Shown: positions 39,671-47,606 of the stretch, in pieces
Position numbering within the stretch: position 1 is the first letter of the stretch
Layout of the letters: each line of letters begins with the position of its first letter
Assembly (NCBI GenBank): GCA_963798655.1
Contig: CAWCUH010000023.1
Coordinates: 1 to 64,000 of the forward strand
Reading direction: 5' to 3'
Length of the DNA stretch: 64,000 nt
Origin: CAVSMC01 sp963798655
GTDB lineage: Bacteria; Pseudomonadota; Gammaproteobacteria; Burkholderiales; Casimicrobiaceae
Program-made: the position numbers and the translations under genes
Notes under the pieces: generated by a model
What the model saw: only the letters and a program-made list of their open reading frames with translations
The model's database searches: none
Told to the model about the DNA's origin: nothing

Positions 39671-40247
39671 GTGGTCCGCCCGCTGCCGCGCTTCATCGTC
39701 GTCGTGCTCGTCTGGCTGGTCGCGGCGCTTGTCGTTTGGTGGTTCGCTTCGCCCCGTGTTGATGTGGCCGGCCAAACTGCTGGTGCAGGCGCTGTCGCGC
39801 GTCGGCTTGTCGGATCTCGTGCAATCCGTCGAGCAGAACGGGCTGCCGCCGATCTTCACGTTCGCGACGACGCTGCGTCCCGGGCAGGCCGCGGCGACGT
39901 CGGCGCGCATCGCGGTCGACGTCAACACGCTGCTCTACTCGTTCGGGCTGCCGATGTACGCGGCGCTCGTCGTCGCTGCCCGCGAGCCGCACTGGCAGCG
40001 CAACCTCGCCATCGGCTACGCGATTCTGATACCGGTTGTCGCGTGGGGGGCCATCGCCGATTTCCTGAAGAACGTCGCCATCACTTCCGGTCCGATGGTC
40101 GCGTCGCAGACCGGCTTTTCCAGCGTCCAGCGCGAGATGATCGCGTTCGCGTTCCAGTTCGGCTCGCTGATCCTGCCGACCGTCGTGCCGGCGGCGACCT
40201 GGGTGGTGACGCACCGTGCGCTGCTCGAGCGTCTGCGAAACAAATAG
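39671..40247 (+). pseudogene. Exosortase H-associated membrane protein, broken by a frameshift in a C run
   Basis: The N-terminal part (GTG start at 39671; VRPLPRFIVVVLVWLVAALV then VVWWFASP) is in one frame. The rest (VLMWPAKLLVQALSRVGLSD to WVVTHRALLERLRNK) is in another frame, with no stop between them except through the shift. The switch falls at the CCCC run 39752-39755: removing one C joins FASP directly to VLMWPAK. Total restored length is about 191 residues with membrane segments near both ends (GYAILIPVVAWGAIADFL). Such proteins sit beside xrtH genes in other genomes. The shift may be an assembly homopolymer error or a genuine mutation. Confidence 0.75.
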
Positions 40248-40259
40248 CGCCAGAGCGGA

Positions 40260-40370
40260 GATGAGGGTCAGAGCGGAATTTCGTGGCGGCGCAGAGCCCG
40301 TGTAAACAGCGGCGGAAACTCCACTCTGACCCTCATCTCGGCACTCATCTCGGCACCACTCTGACCCTTA
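40260..40370. repeat. Imperfect GGGTCAGAG palindrome plus a partial extra copy
   Basis: GATGAGGGTCAGAG at the left (40260 on) pairs with CTCTGACCCTCATC at the right (ending 40337), the arms continuing imperfectly towards a loop of about 30 bases. A third partial copy (CACTCTGACCCTTA) ends exactly on the stop codon of the acyl-CoA synthetase gene. CATCTCGGCAC is also duplicated here. Same family as 36055-36100. The region separates two convergent genes and may terminate both. Confidence 0.7.
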
Positions 40371-42014
40371 CTTTGCCTTTCGCGCTGCCTCGCGCTCGCG
40401 CAACAGCTTGCGCTGAACCTTGCCGGTCGTCGTCATGGGCAGAGCGTCGATGAACTCGATCTGCCTCGGATACTCGTACGGCGCAAGGAACTGGCGCACG
40501 TGCTGCTGGATGTCGGCGACGAGCGACTCCGACGGCGCGAAGCCCGGCGCCAGCACGATGAACGCCTTGACGACGTTGCCGCGCGTCTCGTCGGGCGACG
40601 GCACGACGGCGGCGTTGGCGACGGCCGGGTGCTTGACGAGGCAGTTCTCGATCTCCGACGGCCCGATGCGATAGCTCGCGACCTTGAACATGTCATCAGC
40701 GCGTCCCTGGTACCAGAGGTAGCCGTCCTCGTCCATCGTCGCGACGTCTCCGGTACGGCACCAGTCGCCGCTGTATTTCGCGCGCGTCGCCTCGGCATTG
40801 TCCTGATACTCGATGAAGAAGACGGGGTCGGCGCTGCCGTCCGGCGCGACGCGGTGCACGGCGATCTCGCCTGGCTCGCCGCGCTTCGCCTCGACGCCGC
40901 GCTCGTCGATCACCGCAATCCGGTGTCCCGGATACGGGCGCCCCATCGAGCCGGGCTTCGCCGGCCACAGCGTGTGCGAGTTGCCGACGATGTAGTTCAT
41001 TTCCGTCTGGCCGAACATCTCGTTGATCGTGACGCCGAGCGCTTGCTGCGCCCAGGAGAACACCGTGGTGCCGACCGCCTCGCCCGCGCTCATGATCGTG
41101 CGCAGCTCGATGTCGAAGACGTCGCGCGGCCGCGGGAACGCCTTCATCATCAGCTTGAGCGCCGTCGGGAACAGGAACGTGTTGCGAATCGAATACTTCT
41201 CGATGAGGCGGAACGCGCGCTCGGCATCGAAGCGGCCACGATAGCCGACGATCGGCTGCCCGAAGTAGAGCGCGGGCAGCAGCGCATCCATCAGGCCGCC
41301 GGTCCATGCCCAGTCGGCGGGCGACCAGAACAGGTCGCCCGGATGCGGATATCCGTCGTGCGAATGAACGAATCCGGGCAGGTTGCCGAGCAGGCACTGG
41401 TGCGGCATCAGCGCGCCTTTCGGCGGACCGGTCGTGCCGCTCGTGTAGATGATCAGCGCGGCGTCGCTTGCGCGGGTGGCGACCGGCGCGAACTCGCGTG
41501 CGCCGCGGGCGAGGACGCTATCCCATGGCTCAATGCCTTCGCCGTCCGCGCCGGCGACGCCCACGACGTGCGCGAGCCGCGACAGACGCGCGCGCACCGG
41601 CGCGAGGTTGGGCAGCGACTGCGGATCGACGAACGCTACGCTCACTCCCGCGTTGTGCAGCCGGTACTCGAGCGCTTCCGGCCCGAACAGGAACGACAGC
41701 GGGACGACGACCGCGCCCATCTGGTAGGCGGCGATGTGCGCAACGATCGTCTGCGGCCGCTGCGGCAGGCAGATCGCCACGCGATCGCCGCGCGCGACGC
41801 CGAGGCTCGCGAGCGCATTCGACAACCGGTTCGCCTGCTGCTGGACGTCCCAGAACGTCATGGCGGCGGTGGCTCCGGACTCGTCCTCCCAGTACAGCGC
41901 GAAGCGCGCGCGATCGCTTGTCCAGCGACGGCAGCAGGCGGCCGCGATGTTGAAATCGGGCGGGACGTCCCACCGATGCGCGCGATGGATCTCGGCGTAG
42001 CGATCGATCGTCAT
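40368..42014 (-). CDS. AMP-forming acyl-CoA synthetase (acetyl/medium-chain type)
   Basis: 548 residues. Activates a carboxylic acid to its CoA thioester through an acyl-adenylate. Seen: P-loop-like LIIYTSGTTGPPKGALMPHQ, GQTEMNYIVGN (A5-like), the YSGDWCRTGDVATMDEDGYL motif, YQGRADDMFKVASYRIGPSE, and the catalytic Lys in PMTTTGKVQRKLL. The W-rich FWSPADWAWTGGLMDALLPA segment is typical of acetyl-/propionyl-CoA synthetase relatives rather than long-chain enzymes. Start MTIDRYAEIHRAHRW. It follows the large uncharacterised gene by 20 bp on the same strand. Confidence 0.88.
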   Translation of the reverse strand: MTIDRYAEIHRAHRWDVPPDFNIAAACCRRWTSDRARFALYWEDESGATAAMTFWDVQQQANRLSNALASLGVARGDRVAICLPQRPQTIVAHIAAYQMGAVVVPLSFLFGPEALEYRLHNAGVSVAFVDPQSLPNLAPVRARLSRLAHVVGVAGADGEGIEPWDSVLARGAREFAPVATRASDAALIIYTSGTTGPPKGALMPHQCLLGNLPGFVHSHDGYPHPGDLFWSPADWAWTGGLMDALLPALYFGQPIVGYRGRFDAERAFRLIEKYSIRNTFLFPTALKLMMKAFPRPRDVFDIELRTIMSAGEAVGTTVFSWAQQALGVTINEMFGQTEMNYIVGNSHTLWPAKPGSMGRPYPGHRIAVIDERGVEAKRGEPGEIAVHRVAPDGSADPVFFIEYQDNAEATRAKYSGDWCRTGDVATMDEDGYLWYQGRADDMFKVASYRIGPSEIENCLVKHPAVANAAVVPSPDETRGNVVKAFIVLAPGFAPSESLVADIQQHVRQFLAPYEYPRQIEFIDALPMTTTGKVQRKLLREREAARKAK

Positions 42015-42034
42015 GCAAATGCGAAAAGCGCGAA

Positions 42035-43729
42035 TTACGCGCGATCGCGTGCGGCGGCAGTCGGCGTGCCGAGCCCGATCGGCTCGACCGTCGACCACAC
42101 CCAGTCGGGCTGCTGCTCGATCAGCCGGCCGAACTTGATCGACGAGAGCGACTGCGACGTCTGCACGCGAAAGCGACGTGTCGGCTGATATTCGATCGCG
42201 GGAATGATCAGCGACTGCACCGGATGCTCGCTGTCGCGCTTCTTCAGCGTCAGGAACAATCCGTGGAAGACGCGGCCGTTGATCGTCGTCTCGCCGTCGA
42301 CCGAATAGTCGGCGTCGATCGAGCGACGCTGCTCGATCAGGTCGACGCCGACGAGTGTGCTCGCGATCACCTGCAATCCGATCTCCGCGCGGTCGCTGGT
42401 GAGCCGGCGCATGCGACGCACGATGCCGAGCGTCCACACCGCCTGCATTTGAGGCCGGATCGCCGCGAGCGTACCGAGAGTGACCGCGTTGGCGACGCTC
42501 ATCGGCGCGATCAAGCGGTATCCGGTCTGGCTCACGTCCTTTACTTCCCACGGCCCGCCCGGTGCGGCAAACGTGCCGAGACGGCGGCGCGCGAGCTCGC
42601 GCCGGCGGTCGTACTCGTTGCGTGCGCGGCCGAACACGGCGATCTCCATCGTACCGCCGAAGCTCTGCCCGGTGTCGATCTCGGGCATCGGCGATTGCTG
42701 CTCCTCGCGCAGGTAGGCGGAAATCTTCGCGAAGCCGACGATCGCATCGACGACGCCGACGGCGGACGTGCGCTCGCCGCGCCGCGCGAACGGCTTGAAC
42801 TCCGGATCGGCCTGAGACGCGAGCTTCGACATCAGGCTCAACTGCTCGGTGCGCCGCGGCGTACGCTCGGACAGCGGCTGGCGGCGGATCTTCTGCTCGA
42901 GCATGACGACGTTCTGCATGAGCAGCGCGTGCAGCGGTCGCGTATCGAGGAACAGCACACGGCCTTCGAGCGGCGAGGGCACGCGCCGCCGCAGGCCGGT
43001 GCGGCTGCCGAGGTCGACGTAGAACGACGTCACCGACGACGGCTCGAGCGTGAGCCGCAGCGGCATGCACCATTCGTCGAGCTCGCCGGTCACCCATTCG
43101 AGCTGCTTCGCCGACAGGTTGCCCGAGTTGATCAGCTGCAGCACGAGCGCGACGAGGTACTCGTGCTCGATCGTCGTCGTGCCGCCGTCAGCGGGGAGCG
43201 CGAGCTGCTGGCGCTCGATCTGGCGCGAGCATGCGAGCGAAAAGAGCGCGTGCAGCTCCGCCCACTTCGCCGGGATCCATTGCTCGTAGCGATAGAGACG
43301 GATCTTGGCGTCGAGCGCGAGATGAACGACCTGACGCGCGATCAGCTGCGGAAGCAGCGCCTGCCACTTGTTGCTCGCGGCGTGCGCCGACACCTCGCGC
43401 GTGAACGCGGCGTAGCAGAGAAGGAACGCCTGCGTGAGATCGAACATCGCCGCCCACAGCTGGTTCTCGATCTTGCTCGAGCGGTTCGCGTGCTCGACAT
43501 ATTGCGACGCAAGGGTCTTGCGCAGCAGCTTGGCACTCGCATCGACGCTGAACACCGCTTCGAGCCGAGCCGGCGTTCGCCGCGCGTCGCGCTCGGCGAA
43601 CTTGCCCAACTCTGTCAGAAGCTGTCCGTGCGCGGCGAGCGGATCGTTCGCCGGGAACGACGCGAGCCAGCGCTCGGCCATGCGGGCGTCGGCGAGCGGG
43701 TCCTTCGGCGGACTGCCGAATCCGAACAT
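42035..43729 (-). CDS. Uncharacterised 564-residue protein with PilZ-like C-terminal part
   Basis: Start MFGFGSPPKDPLADARMAER with AAAGGATTT upstream. The long N-terminal part is mostly alpha-helical-looking and without membrane segments (ERWLASFPANDPLAAHGQLL; LWAAMFDLTQAFLLCYAAFT). The C-terminal part has WEVKDVSQTGYRLIAPMSVA and LAAIRPQMQAVWTLGIVRRM, recalling PilZ-type domains (D-x-S-x-x-G), but the upstream RxxxR motif needed for c-di-GMP is not obvious; RRELARRRLG about 25 residues earlier is the only candidate. No confident family name. Positioned just upstream of the acyl-CoA synthetase gene. Confidence 0.65.
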   Translation of the reverse strand: MFGFGSPPKDPLADARMAERWLASFPANDPLAAHGQLLTELGKFAERDARRTPARLEAVFSVDASAKLLRKTLASQYVEHANRSSKIENQLWAAMFDLTQAFLLCYAAFTREVSAHAASNKWQALLPQLIARQVVHLALDAKIRLYRYEQWIPAKWAELHALFSLACSRQIERQQLALPADGGTTTIEHEYLVALVLQLINSGNLSAKQLEWVTGELDEWCMPLRLTLEPSSVTSFYVDLGSRTGLRRRVPSPLEGRVLFLDTRPLHALLMQNVVMLEQKIRRQPLSERTPRRTEQLSLMSKLASQADPEFKPFARRGERTSAVGVVDAIVGFAKISAYLREEQQSPMPEIDTGQSFGGTMEIAVFGRARNEYDRRRELARRRLGTFAAPGGPWEVKDVSQTGYRLIAPMSVANAVTLGTLAAIRPQMQAVWTLGIVRRMRRLTSDRAEIGLQVIASTLVGVDLIEQRRSIDADYSVDGETTINGRVFHGLFLTLKKRDSEHPVQSLIIPAIEYQPTRRFRVQTSQSLSSIKFGRLIEQQPDWVWSTVEPIGLGTPTAAARDRA

Positions 43730-44098
43730 CGAAATCCTTTTCGAAGCGACGAGCGGCATCCGCTTGCCGGCGTGCGGCGAGAGTCGCCGCAATGCGCGGG
43801 AGTGCGCCGCAATTGCGATCGCAATGTTCGCGCCAGCCGGGGAATTCGTCGGTTCGATGATCGCCGAAAGTGCCGACCCCGGCAATAGCCGCTCATCCCG
43901 TTTGGCACGCATCGTGCATCGTACGCGACGTGCTGCACAGCTTGCCGGCCGCCCGCAGCGTGACTCGCCGTGTGCCGGACGTGACGAAGCACCAGTCGGG
44001 GTCCGGGAGTGGCTCCGGCGGCTGCACCGATCGTGCGATATACTGTTTTGCACAGGGTGCGCCGCGAAACTGACCAATTTCGCCAAGGAACGACAAGC
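43730..44098. other. 369-bp intergenic region between divergent genes
   Basis: No convincing gene. It holds inverted motifs (AATTGCGATCGCAAT, 43810-43824, is a perfect palindrome apart from its centre), a sigma-54-like site at 43901-43918, and GATATACTG near 44036 that could be a -10 element for the MerR-type gene. The short open frames here look like chance. Confidence 0.5.
43901..43918 (+). promoter_or_regulatory. Candidate sigma-54 promoter
   Basis: TTTGGCACGCATCGTGCA places GG (43904-43905) and GC (43916-43917) ten bases apart, with a full TGGCACG -24 element. It points towards the MerR-type gene at 44099, about 180 bp away. One promoter-like match among 64 kb could arise by chance. Confidence 0.35.
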
Positions 44099-45124
44099 AT
44101 GGGCATTCTGATCAAGGCGCCTACCCGGCGCCGCGAGCCGCCGATGGACGTCGCCGCGCCCGCAACCGAGCATTCCGACGCGCGCGGTGCGCTGCATATC
44201 CGCGAGGTCGTTCGTCTCACCGGACTGCGGCGCGAGCAACTGTACATGTGGCAGCGCCGCTACGGCTTCCCGTCGCCGCTGCGCGACGGCTTCGGCGACC
44301 GCGTGTATCCGCCTGACCAGGTCGCGCGGCTCAAGCTCATCAAGCAGCTGCTGTCCGAAGGCTGGCGCGCGGGCGCCGTCGTTCCGCTCGCCGAATCGGC
44401 ACTGCAGTCGATGCTCGGACTCGCGATCGCCGATCCGGCGCCGTTGCCCGACGAGATCGAAACGGCGGTGAAGCTGCTCGCGCAGCATCGCGTCGGCGAA
44501 TTGCAGAACCACCTGTCGAAGCTGCTCGTCGGACAGGGTCTGCGCAAGTTCCTCGAGCAGACGCTCATTCCGCTGAACGAAGCGGTGCACGAGCGCGTCG
44601 TGCGCGGCGAGATGCGCAACTTCCAGGAGCTTCGCTTCGCCGACCTCGCCCAGCGGCTGCTGCGCGACGTGACCCGACTCGTTCGTCCGACACGCGACGC
44701 GCGGCAGATCCTGCTCGCGACGCCGCCGAACGATCCGAACCAGCTCGGCCTCGCGATCCTCGAGCTGCTGCTGTTCACCGAAGGCATCAACTGCCTGACG
44801 CTCGGTGCCGGCGTGCCGGCGCAGGAGATCGCCGGCGCCGCCGAAGCGTACAAGGTCAATCTGGTCGTGCTGCTGTTCGATCGCGGCATATCGGGCAAGA
44901 TCGCCGGGCAGGAGATCCGCGCGTTGCGCACGGAGCTGCCGGACCCGCTGCCGCTCGTCGTGAGCGGCCGTGCGGTCAACCTTCTCGCGAAGCCGATCGC
45001 CGATGTGCGCACGGCTGCCGACTTCAGCTCGATCATGGCCGCGATGCGCGAGCTCGCGGCGGTTCCGGCCAAACCGGTCGCCCAGATGATCGGATTGATT
45101 CCGGACGGCTCGGCACGCGCATGA
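44099..45124 (+). CDS. MerR-family regulator with B12-binding-like C-terminal domain (ligand His missing)
   Basis: 341 residues. The N-terminal MerR helix-turn-helix reads LHIREVVRLTGLRREQLYMW and QRRYGFPSPLRDGFGDRVYP, of the LitR/CarH type in which a B12 domain follows. A helical middle (VHERVVRGEMRNFQELRFAD) precedes a Rossmann-like domain (LLATPPNDPNQLGLAILELL, FTEGINCLTLGAGVPAQEIA, NLVVLLFDRGIS). The cobalamin motif DxHxxG reads DPNQLG, so the lower-ligand His is Asn. It therefore may not use B12 as a light sensor. ATG with AAGGAA upstream. Followed by two small membrane-protein genes. Confidence 0.8.
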   Translation: MGILIKAPTRRREPPMDVAAPATEHSDARGALHIREVVRLTGLRREQLYMWQRRYGFPSPLRDGFGDRVYPPDQVARLKLIKQLLSEGWRAGAVVPLAESALQSMLGLAIADPAPLPDEIETAVKLLAQHRVGELQNHLSKLLVGQGLRKFLEQTLIPLNEAVHERVVRGEMRNFQELRFADLAQRLLRDVTRLVRPTRDARQILLATPPNDPNQLGLAILELLLFTEGINCLTLGAGVPAQEIAGAAEAYKVNLVVLLFDRGISGKIAGQEIRALRTELPDPLPLVVSGRAVNLLAKPIADVRTAADFSSIMAAMRELAAVPAKPVAQMIGLIPDGSARA

Positions 45125-45139
45125 TGGCAATCTTGACGG

Positions 45140-45313
45140 ATGACCGCTGACGATGCCGTCCGACACGGCGTCCTCGCGCGGTCGCACCGTGCGCGCATTG
45201 CCGCGCGCATCGTCGGCGTTGTGGGCGCGGCGCTCGTCACCTATGCGGTCTGGCGCGGCTACCAAAGCCCCGATTTCCTGCTCGGAGTCGCCGCGGCGTT
45301 CGGCCTGTGCTGA
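45140..45313 (+). CDS. Small membrane protein (57 residues)
   Basis: Begins MTADDAVRHGVLARSHRARI, then one hydrophobic segment (IVGVVGAALVTYAVWRGY) and another (FLLGVAAAFGLC). Its TGA overlaps the GTG start of the next gene (GTGCTGA), indicating coupling. No family recognised. Short length makes it tentative, but the topology and coupling favour a real gene. Confidence 0.5.
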   Translation: MTADDAVRHGVLARSHRARIAARIVGVVGAALVTYAVWRGYQSPDFLLGVAAAFGLC

Positions 45314-45591
45314 GCCCGCCGACGAACCGCGCGAGCTCGACGATGCGTGAGGCAAGCCGCGCGCTGATCGTCGTCGGCCTGGGCTGCGCCGGCATCGGCA
45401 TCGTGTTTCATAACGGGCTGGTCGCGGTCGGCGGCGTCGCGCTGTTGCTGCTCGCGCTGCTGGTGCGGTTGCTGATCCCGCAGCAGCGGACATCCGGCGG
45501 GTACGCGCGACCGAAGTTCGGACCGACGACGGTCGCGAGCACGATCTCCGGCGACGCCGGTCGTCCGATCGATTTCACGCCGCGCGACTGA
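45307..45591 (+). CDS. Small membrane protein (94 residues)
   Basis: GTG start at 45307, or the ATG at 45343 (MREASRALIVVGLGCAGIGI). Two membrane segments (IVVGLGCAGIGIVFHNGLVA; VGGVALLLLALLVRLLI) and a soluble C-terminal tail (YARPKFGPTTVASTISGDAG). No family recognised. Coupled to the 57-residue gene; convergent with the Hsp15-like gene. Confidence 0.55.
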   Translation: MLSPPTNRASSTMREASRALIVVGLGCAGIGIVFHNGLVAVGGVALLLLALLVRLLIPQQRTSGGYARPKFGPTTVASTISGDAGRPIDFTPRD

Positions 45592-45602
45592 CGTCGTTGC
45601 GG

Positions 45603-45641
45603 CTGACCCTCGCTGCAGCTGCAATCGCACTCTGACCCTCG
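45603..45641. repeat. Decayed GGGTCAGAG element
   Basis: Two direct copies of CTGACCCTCG (45603-45612 and 45633-45642) enclose CTGCAGCTGCAATCGCA, which contains the palindrome CTGCAGCTGCA. The segment lies between convergent genes and abuts the stop codon of the Hsp15-like gene. Likely a degraded member of the family at 36055 and 40260. Confidence 0.5.
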
Positions 45642-45643
45642 AT

Positions 45644-46060
45644 TCAGTCTTCGTTCAGAAAGTCCTCGAGACGCCGCCGGTCGCGCTTGGTCGGCCGACC
45701 CGGTGTGCGCTCCGCGGCTGCCGCGCCGCGTCGCATTCGCTCCTCCTCGCGCGCGGCCGCGCTCGCCTCGGTCTCGCGATACAGCGCCTGCGCCTCGCTT
45801 GCCGATCGACGGCGCTCGGATAGCGCGACGACATCGACGGTGAATGCGATGCGCTCCTTGCGCACACTGACGAGGTCGCCACTGCGCACCGCGTGCGCCG
45901 GCTTCACGCGCTCGTCGTTGAGCCGCGCCTGTCCTGCGTCGATCGCCTGCGCCGCGAGCGTGCGCGTCTTGTAGAACCGAGCCGCCCACAGCCATTTGTC
46001 GAAGCGAACGCGCTCGACCGTCGCAGCGAACTCAGCGCTCGGTGTCGCCCGGGGTCGCAT
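45644..46060 (-). CDS. hslR: Hsp15-type S4 RNA-binding heat-shock protein
   Basis: 138 residues. The S4 domain is seen as VRFDKWLWAARFYKTRTLAA, QAIDAGQARLNDERVKPAHA and VRSGDLVSVRKERIAFTVDV. The basic C-terminal tail (EEERMRRGAAAAERTPGRPT, KRDRRRLEDFLNE) is the Hsp15 signature. Hsp15 rescues 50S subunits carrying stalled nascent chains. The start ATG at 46060 is the last ATG/GTG before the domain and lies inside the 3' end of the PaiB-like gene (29-bp overlap). In E. coli hslR sits beside hslO; here the two are in the same minus-strand cluster. Confidence 0.88.
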   Translation of the reverse strand: MRPRATPSAEFAATVERVRFDKWLWAARFYKTRTLAAQAIDAGQARLNDERVKPAHAVRSGDLVSVRKERIAFTVDVVALSERRRSASEAQALYRETEASAAAREEERMRRGAAAAERTPGRPTKRDRRRLEDFLNED

Positions 46061-46673
46061 GCGCGCGCATCCAGGCCGCCGTCGCGTCGGCCTCTGCATG
46101 ACGTTCGCGCCCGAGGGCGTCGATCACGCGCCGGCGATCGTCGTCACTGCGGTTCTGCGACAGCTTGAACTTCACGTCGAGCCGCTCGACGCGAATGCGA
46201 AAGCCGACGATCGCGCCGATCATCGCAGCGAGCCGCGGCGGATCGAGCCCGATGTTCCACGGTGCGGCGCGCGGCGACTCGAAGCGCTCGACCAGCCGCT
46301 CGACGATCGACTGCGTATCGTGCCTGTCGGCGAGCTCGAGCGTGCCGTGCGCGTGCACGACCGCGTAATTCCACGTCGGCACGGCGGTGGACGGCTCGGC
46401 GTAGAACGACGGCGACACGTACGCGTGCGGCCCGTGGAAGATCGCGATCGATGCGCGGCCCGCGGCAATGCCGGCATGCGGGTTCGCACGCGCGAAATGG
46501 CCGATCAGGATGTCGCGCGAGTGGCCGCCGCCATCGCGCAGCAGCGGCACGTGCGAGATCGCCGGCTCCGGCGATGCGGGCGTCACCAGCGTCGCGAACG
46601 GATGTTCGTCGATCAGCCGCAGCGCCGCGTCGGAATCGTCGACCGCGAAGTGTTTCGGGATGTAGAAGCTCAT
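46032..46673 (-). CDS. FMN-binding negative regulator, PaiB-like
   Basis: 213 residues starting MSFYIPKHFAVDDSDAALRL. The flavin-reductase-like split-barrel is recognisable: PFATLVTPASPEPAISHVPL, GHFARANPHAG, HGPHAYVSPSFYAEPSTAVP and TWNYAVVHAHGTLELADRHD, all typical of PaiB/transcriptional-regulator family proteins. The C-terminal basic part reads VKFKLSQNRSDDDRRRVIDA. Despite the family name, the DNA-binding role is shown only for a few members. It sits between hslO and hslR, with a 12-bp gap and a 29-bp overlap. Confidence 0.88.
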   Translation of the reverse strand: MSFYIPKHFAVDDSDAALRLIDEHPFATLVTPASPEPAISHVPLLRDGGGHSRDILIGHFARANPHAGIAAGRASIAIFHGPHAYVSPSFYAEPSTAVPTWNYAVVHAHGTLELADRHDTQSIVERLVERFESPRAAPWNIGLDPPRLAAMIGAIVGFRIRVERLDVKFKLSQNRSDDDRRRVIDALGRERHAEADATAAWMRAHATPGDTER

Positions 46674-46685
46674 GCGGCTCGACCT

Positions 46686-47606
46686 TCAGTGACGCGTCGC
46701 GCGCGCGGCGCTCGCCGGTCCATCGAACAGCGCGAGCGCGGCTGCCGGATCGAACGCGTAGTGCCGGTTGCAGAACTCGCAGGTGACGGCGACCTCGCCC
46801 TGCTCGTCGACGATGCTCTGGACCTCGTCGCGACCGATCATCCGCAGCGCGTTAACGACGCGCTCTTCGGTGCAGCTGCACGCGAAGCGCGCGCTGCGCG
46901 GCCGAAACAGGCGCACGTCGTCGGCGGCGAACGCATGCTGCAGCAGCGCCGCCGCGTCGCGTGCGCCGAGCAGCGTCGAGCGATCGAGCGAGCCGATGCC
47001 GTGCGACGCGCGCTCCCACGCCGGGTCGTCGTCCGCGCTCGCTCCCGGCATCCGCTGCACGAGAAGCCCGCGCGCCGCGCCATCGCCGGCGGTGGCGAGC
47101 ACGAGCCGGCTCTCGATCTGCTCGGACGTCGACAGGTAATGCTCGATCAGCGACGCGACCGACGTCGCTTCGAGCGCAACGATGCCTTGATAGATCGGAC
47201 CCGCGCCTTTGGGGTCGAGCATGATCGCGAGGCGGCCGAGCGCCGGACCGCCGGCGAGCGCCGCGAGCGGCGCGTCGGCCGGCAGCGCGTCCGCCGCGGC
47301 GCTCCATTGCGCCGTGGCGCGCAGGTTGAGCTCGCCGTCGCATTCGACGACGAGCAGCCGCACCGGCCCGTCACCCGACAGCTGCACGATCAGGCTGCCG
47401 TCGAACTTCAGTGTCGCCGCGAGCAGCGCGGACGCCGCCGACAGCTCGGCGATCACGCGTGCAAGCGCAGGCGGATACGGATGGCAGCCGACGATCGCGC
47501 GCGTCGTGTCGTCGAGGCGGACGAGCGCTCCGCGCACCGGCGCGCGCTCGAAGACGAAGCGCGACAGCGCATCGCCGTCCTGTGTCGGGGCCGTCGTGCC
47601 GTTCAA
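46686..47606 (-). CDS. hslO: Hsp33 redox-regulated chaperone
   Basis: 306 residues. Holdase activated by oxidation of four zinc-bound cysteines. Here these are seen as CSCTEERV and VTCEFCNRHY, the CxC...CxxC pattern. The N-terminal domain has RGALVRLDDTTRAI, CHPYPPALARVIAELSAASA and LLAATLKFDGSLIVQLSGDG. The start is a TTG whose last two bases lie in the stop codon of the proteasome-like gene (TTGA). No ATG occurs between that stop and the conserved domain, so the TTG start is preferred. The two proteins are therefore translationally coupled. Confidence 0.92.
   Translation of the reverse strand: MNGTTAPTQDGDALSRFVFERAPVRGALVRLDDTTRAIVGCHPYPPALARVIAELSAASALLAATLKFDGSLIVQLSGDGPVRLLVVECDGELNLRATAQWSAAADALPADAPLAALAGGPALGRLAIMLDPKGAGPIYQGIVALEATSVASLIEHYLSTSEQIESRLVLATAGDGAARGLLVQRMPGASADDDPAWERASHGIGSLDRSTLLGARDAAALLQHAFAADDVRLFRPRSARFACSCTEERVVNALRMIGRDEVQSIVDEQGEVAVTCEFCNRHYAFDPAAALALFDGPASAARATRH

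Noticed and set aside
43435..44111. Plus-strand open frame crossing the intergenic gap before the MerR-type gene
   Set aside because: Starts antisense within the 564-residue gene, has no family motif, and overlaps promoter-like elements.
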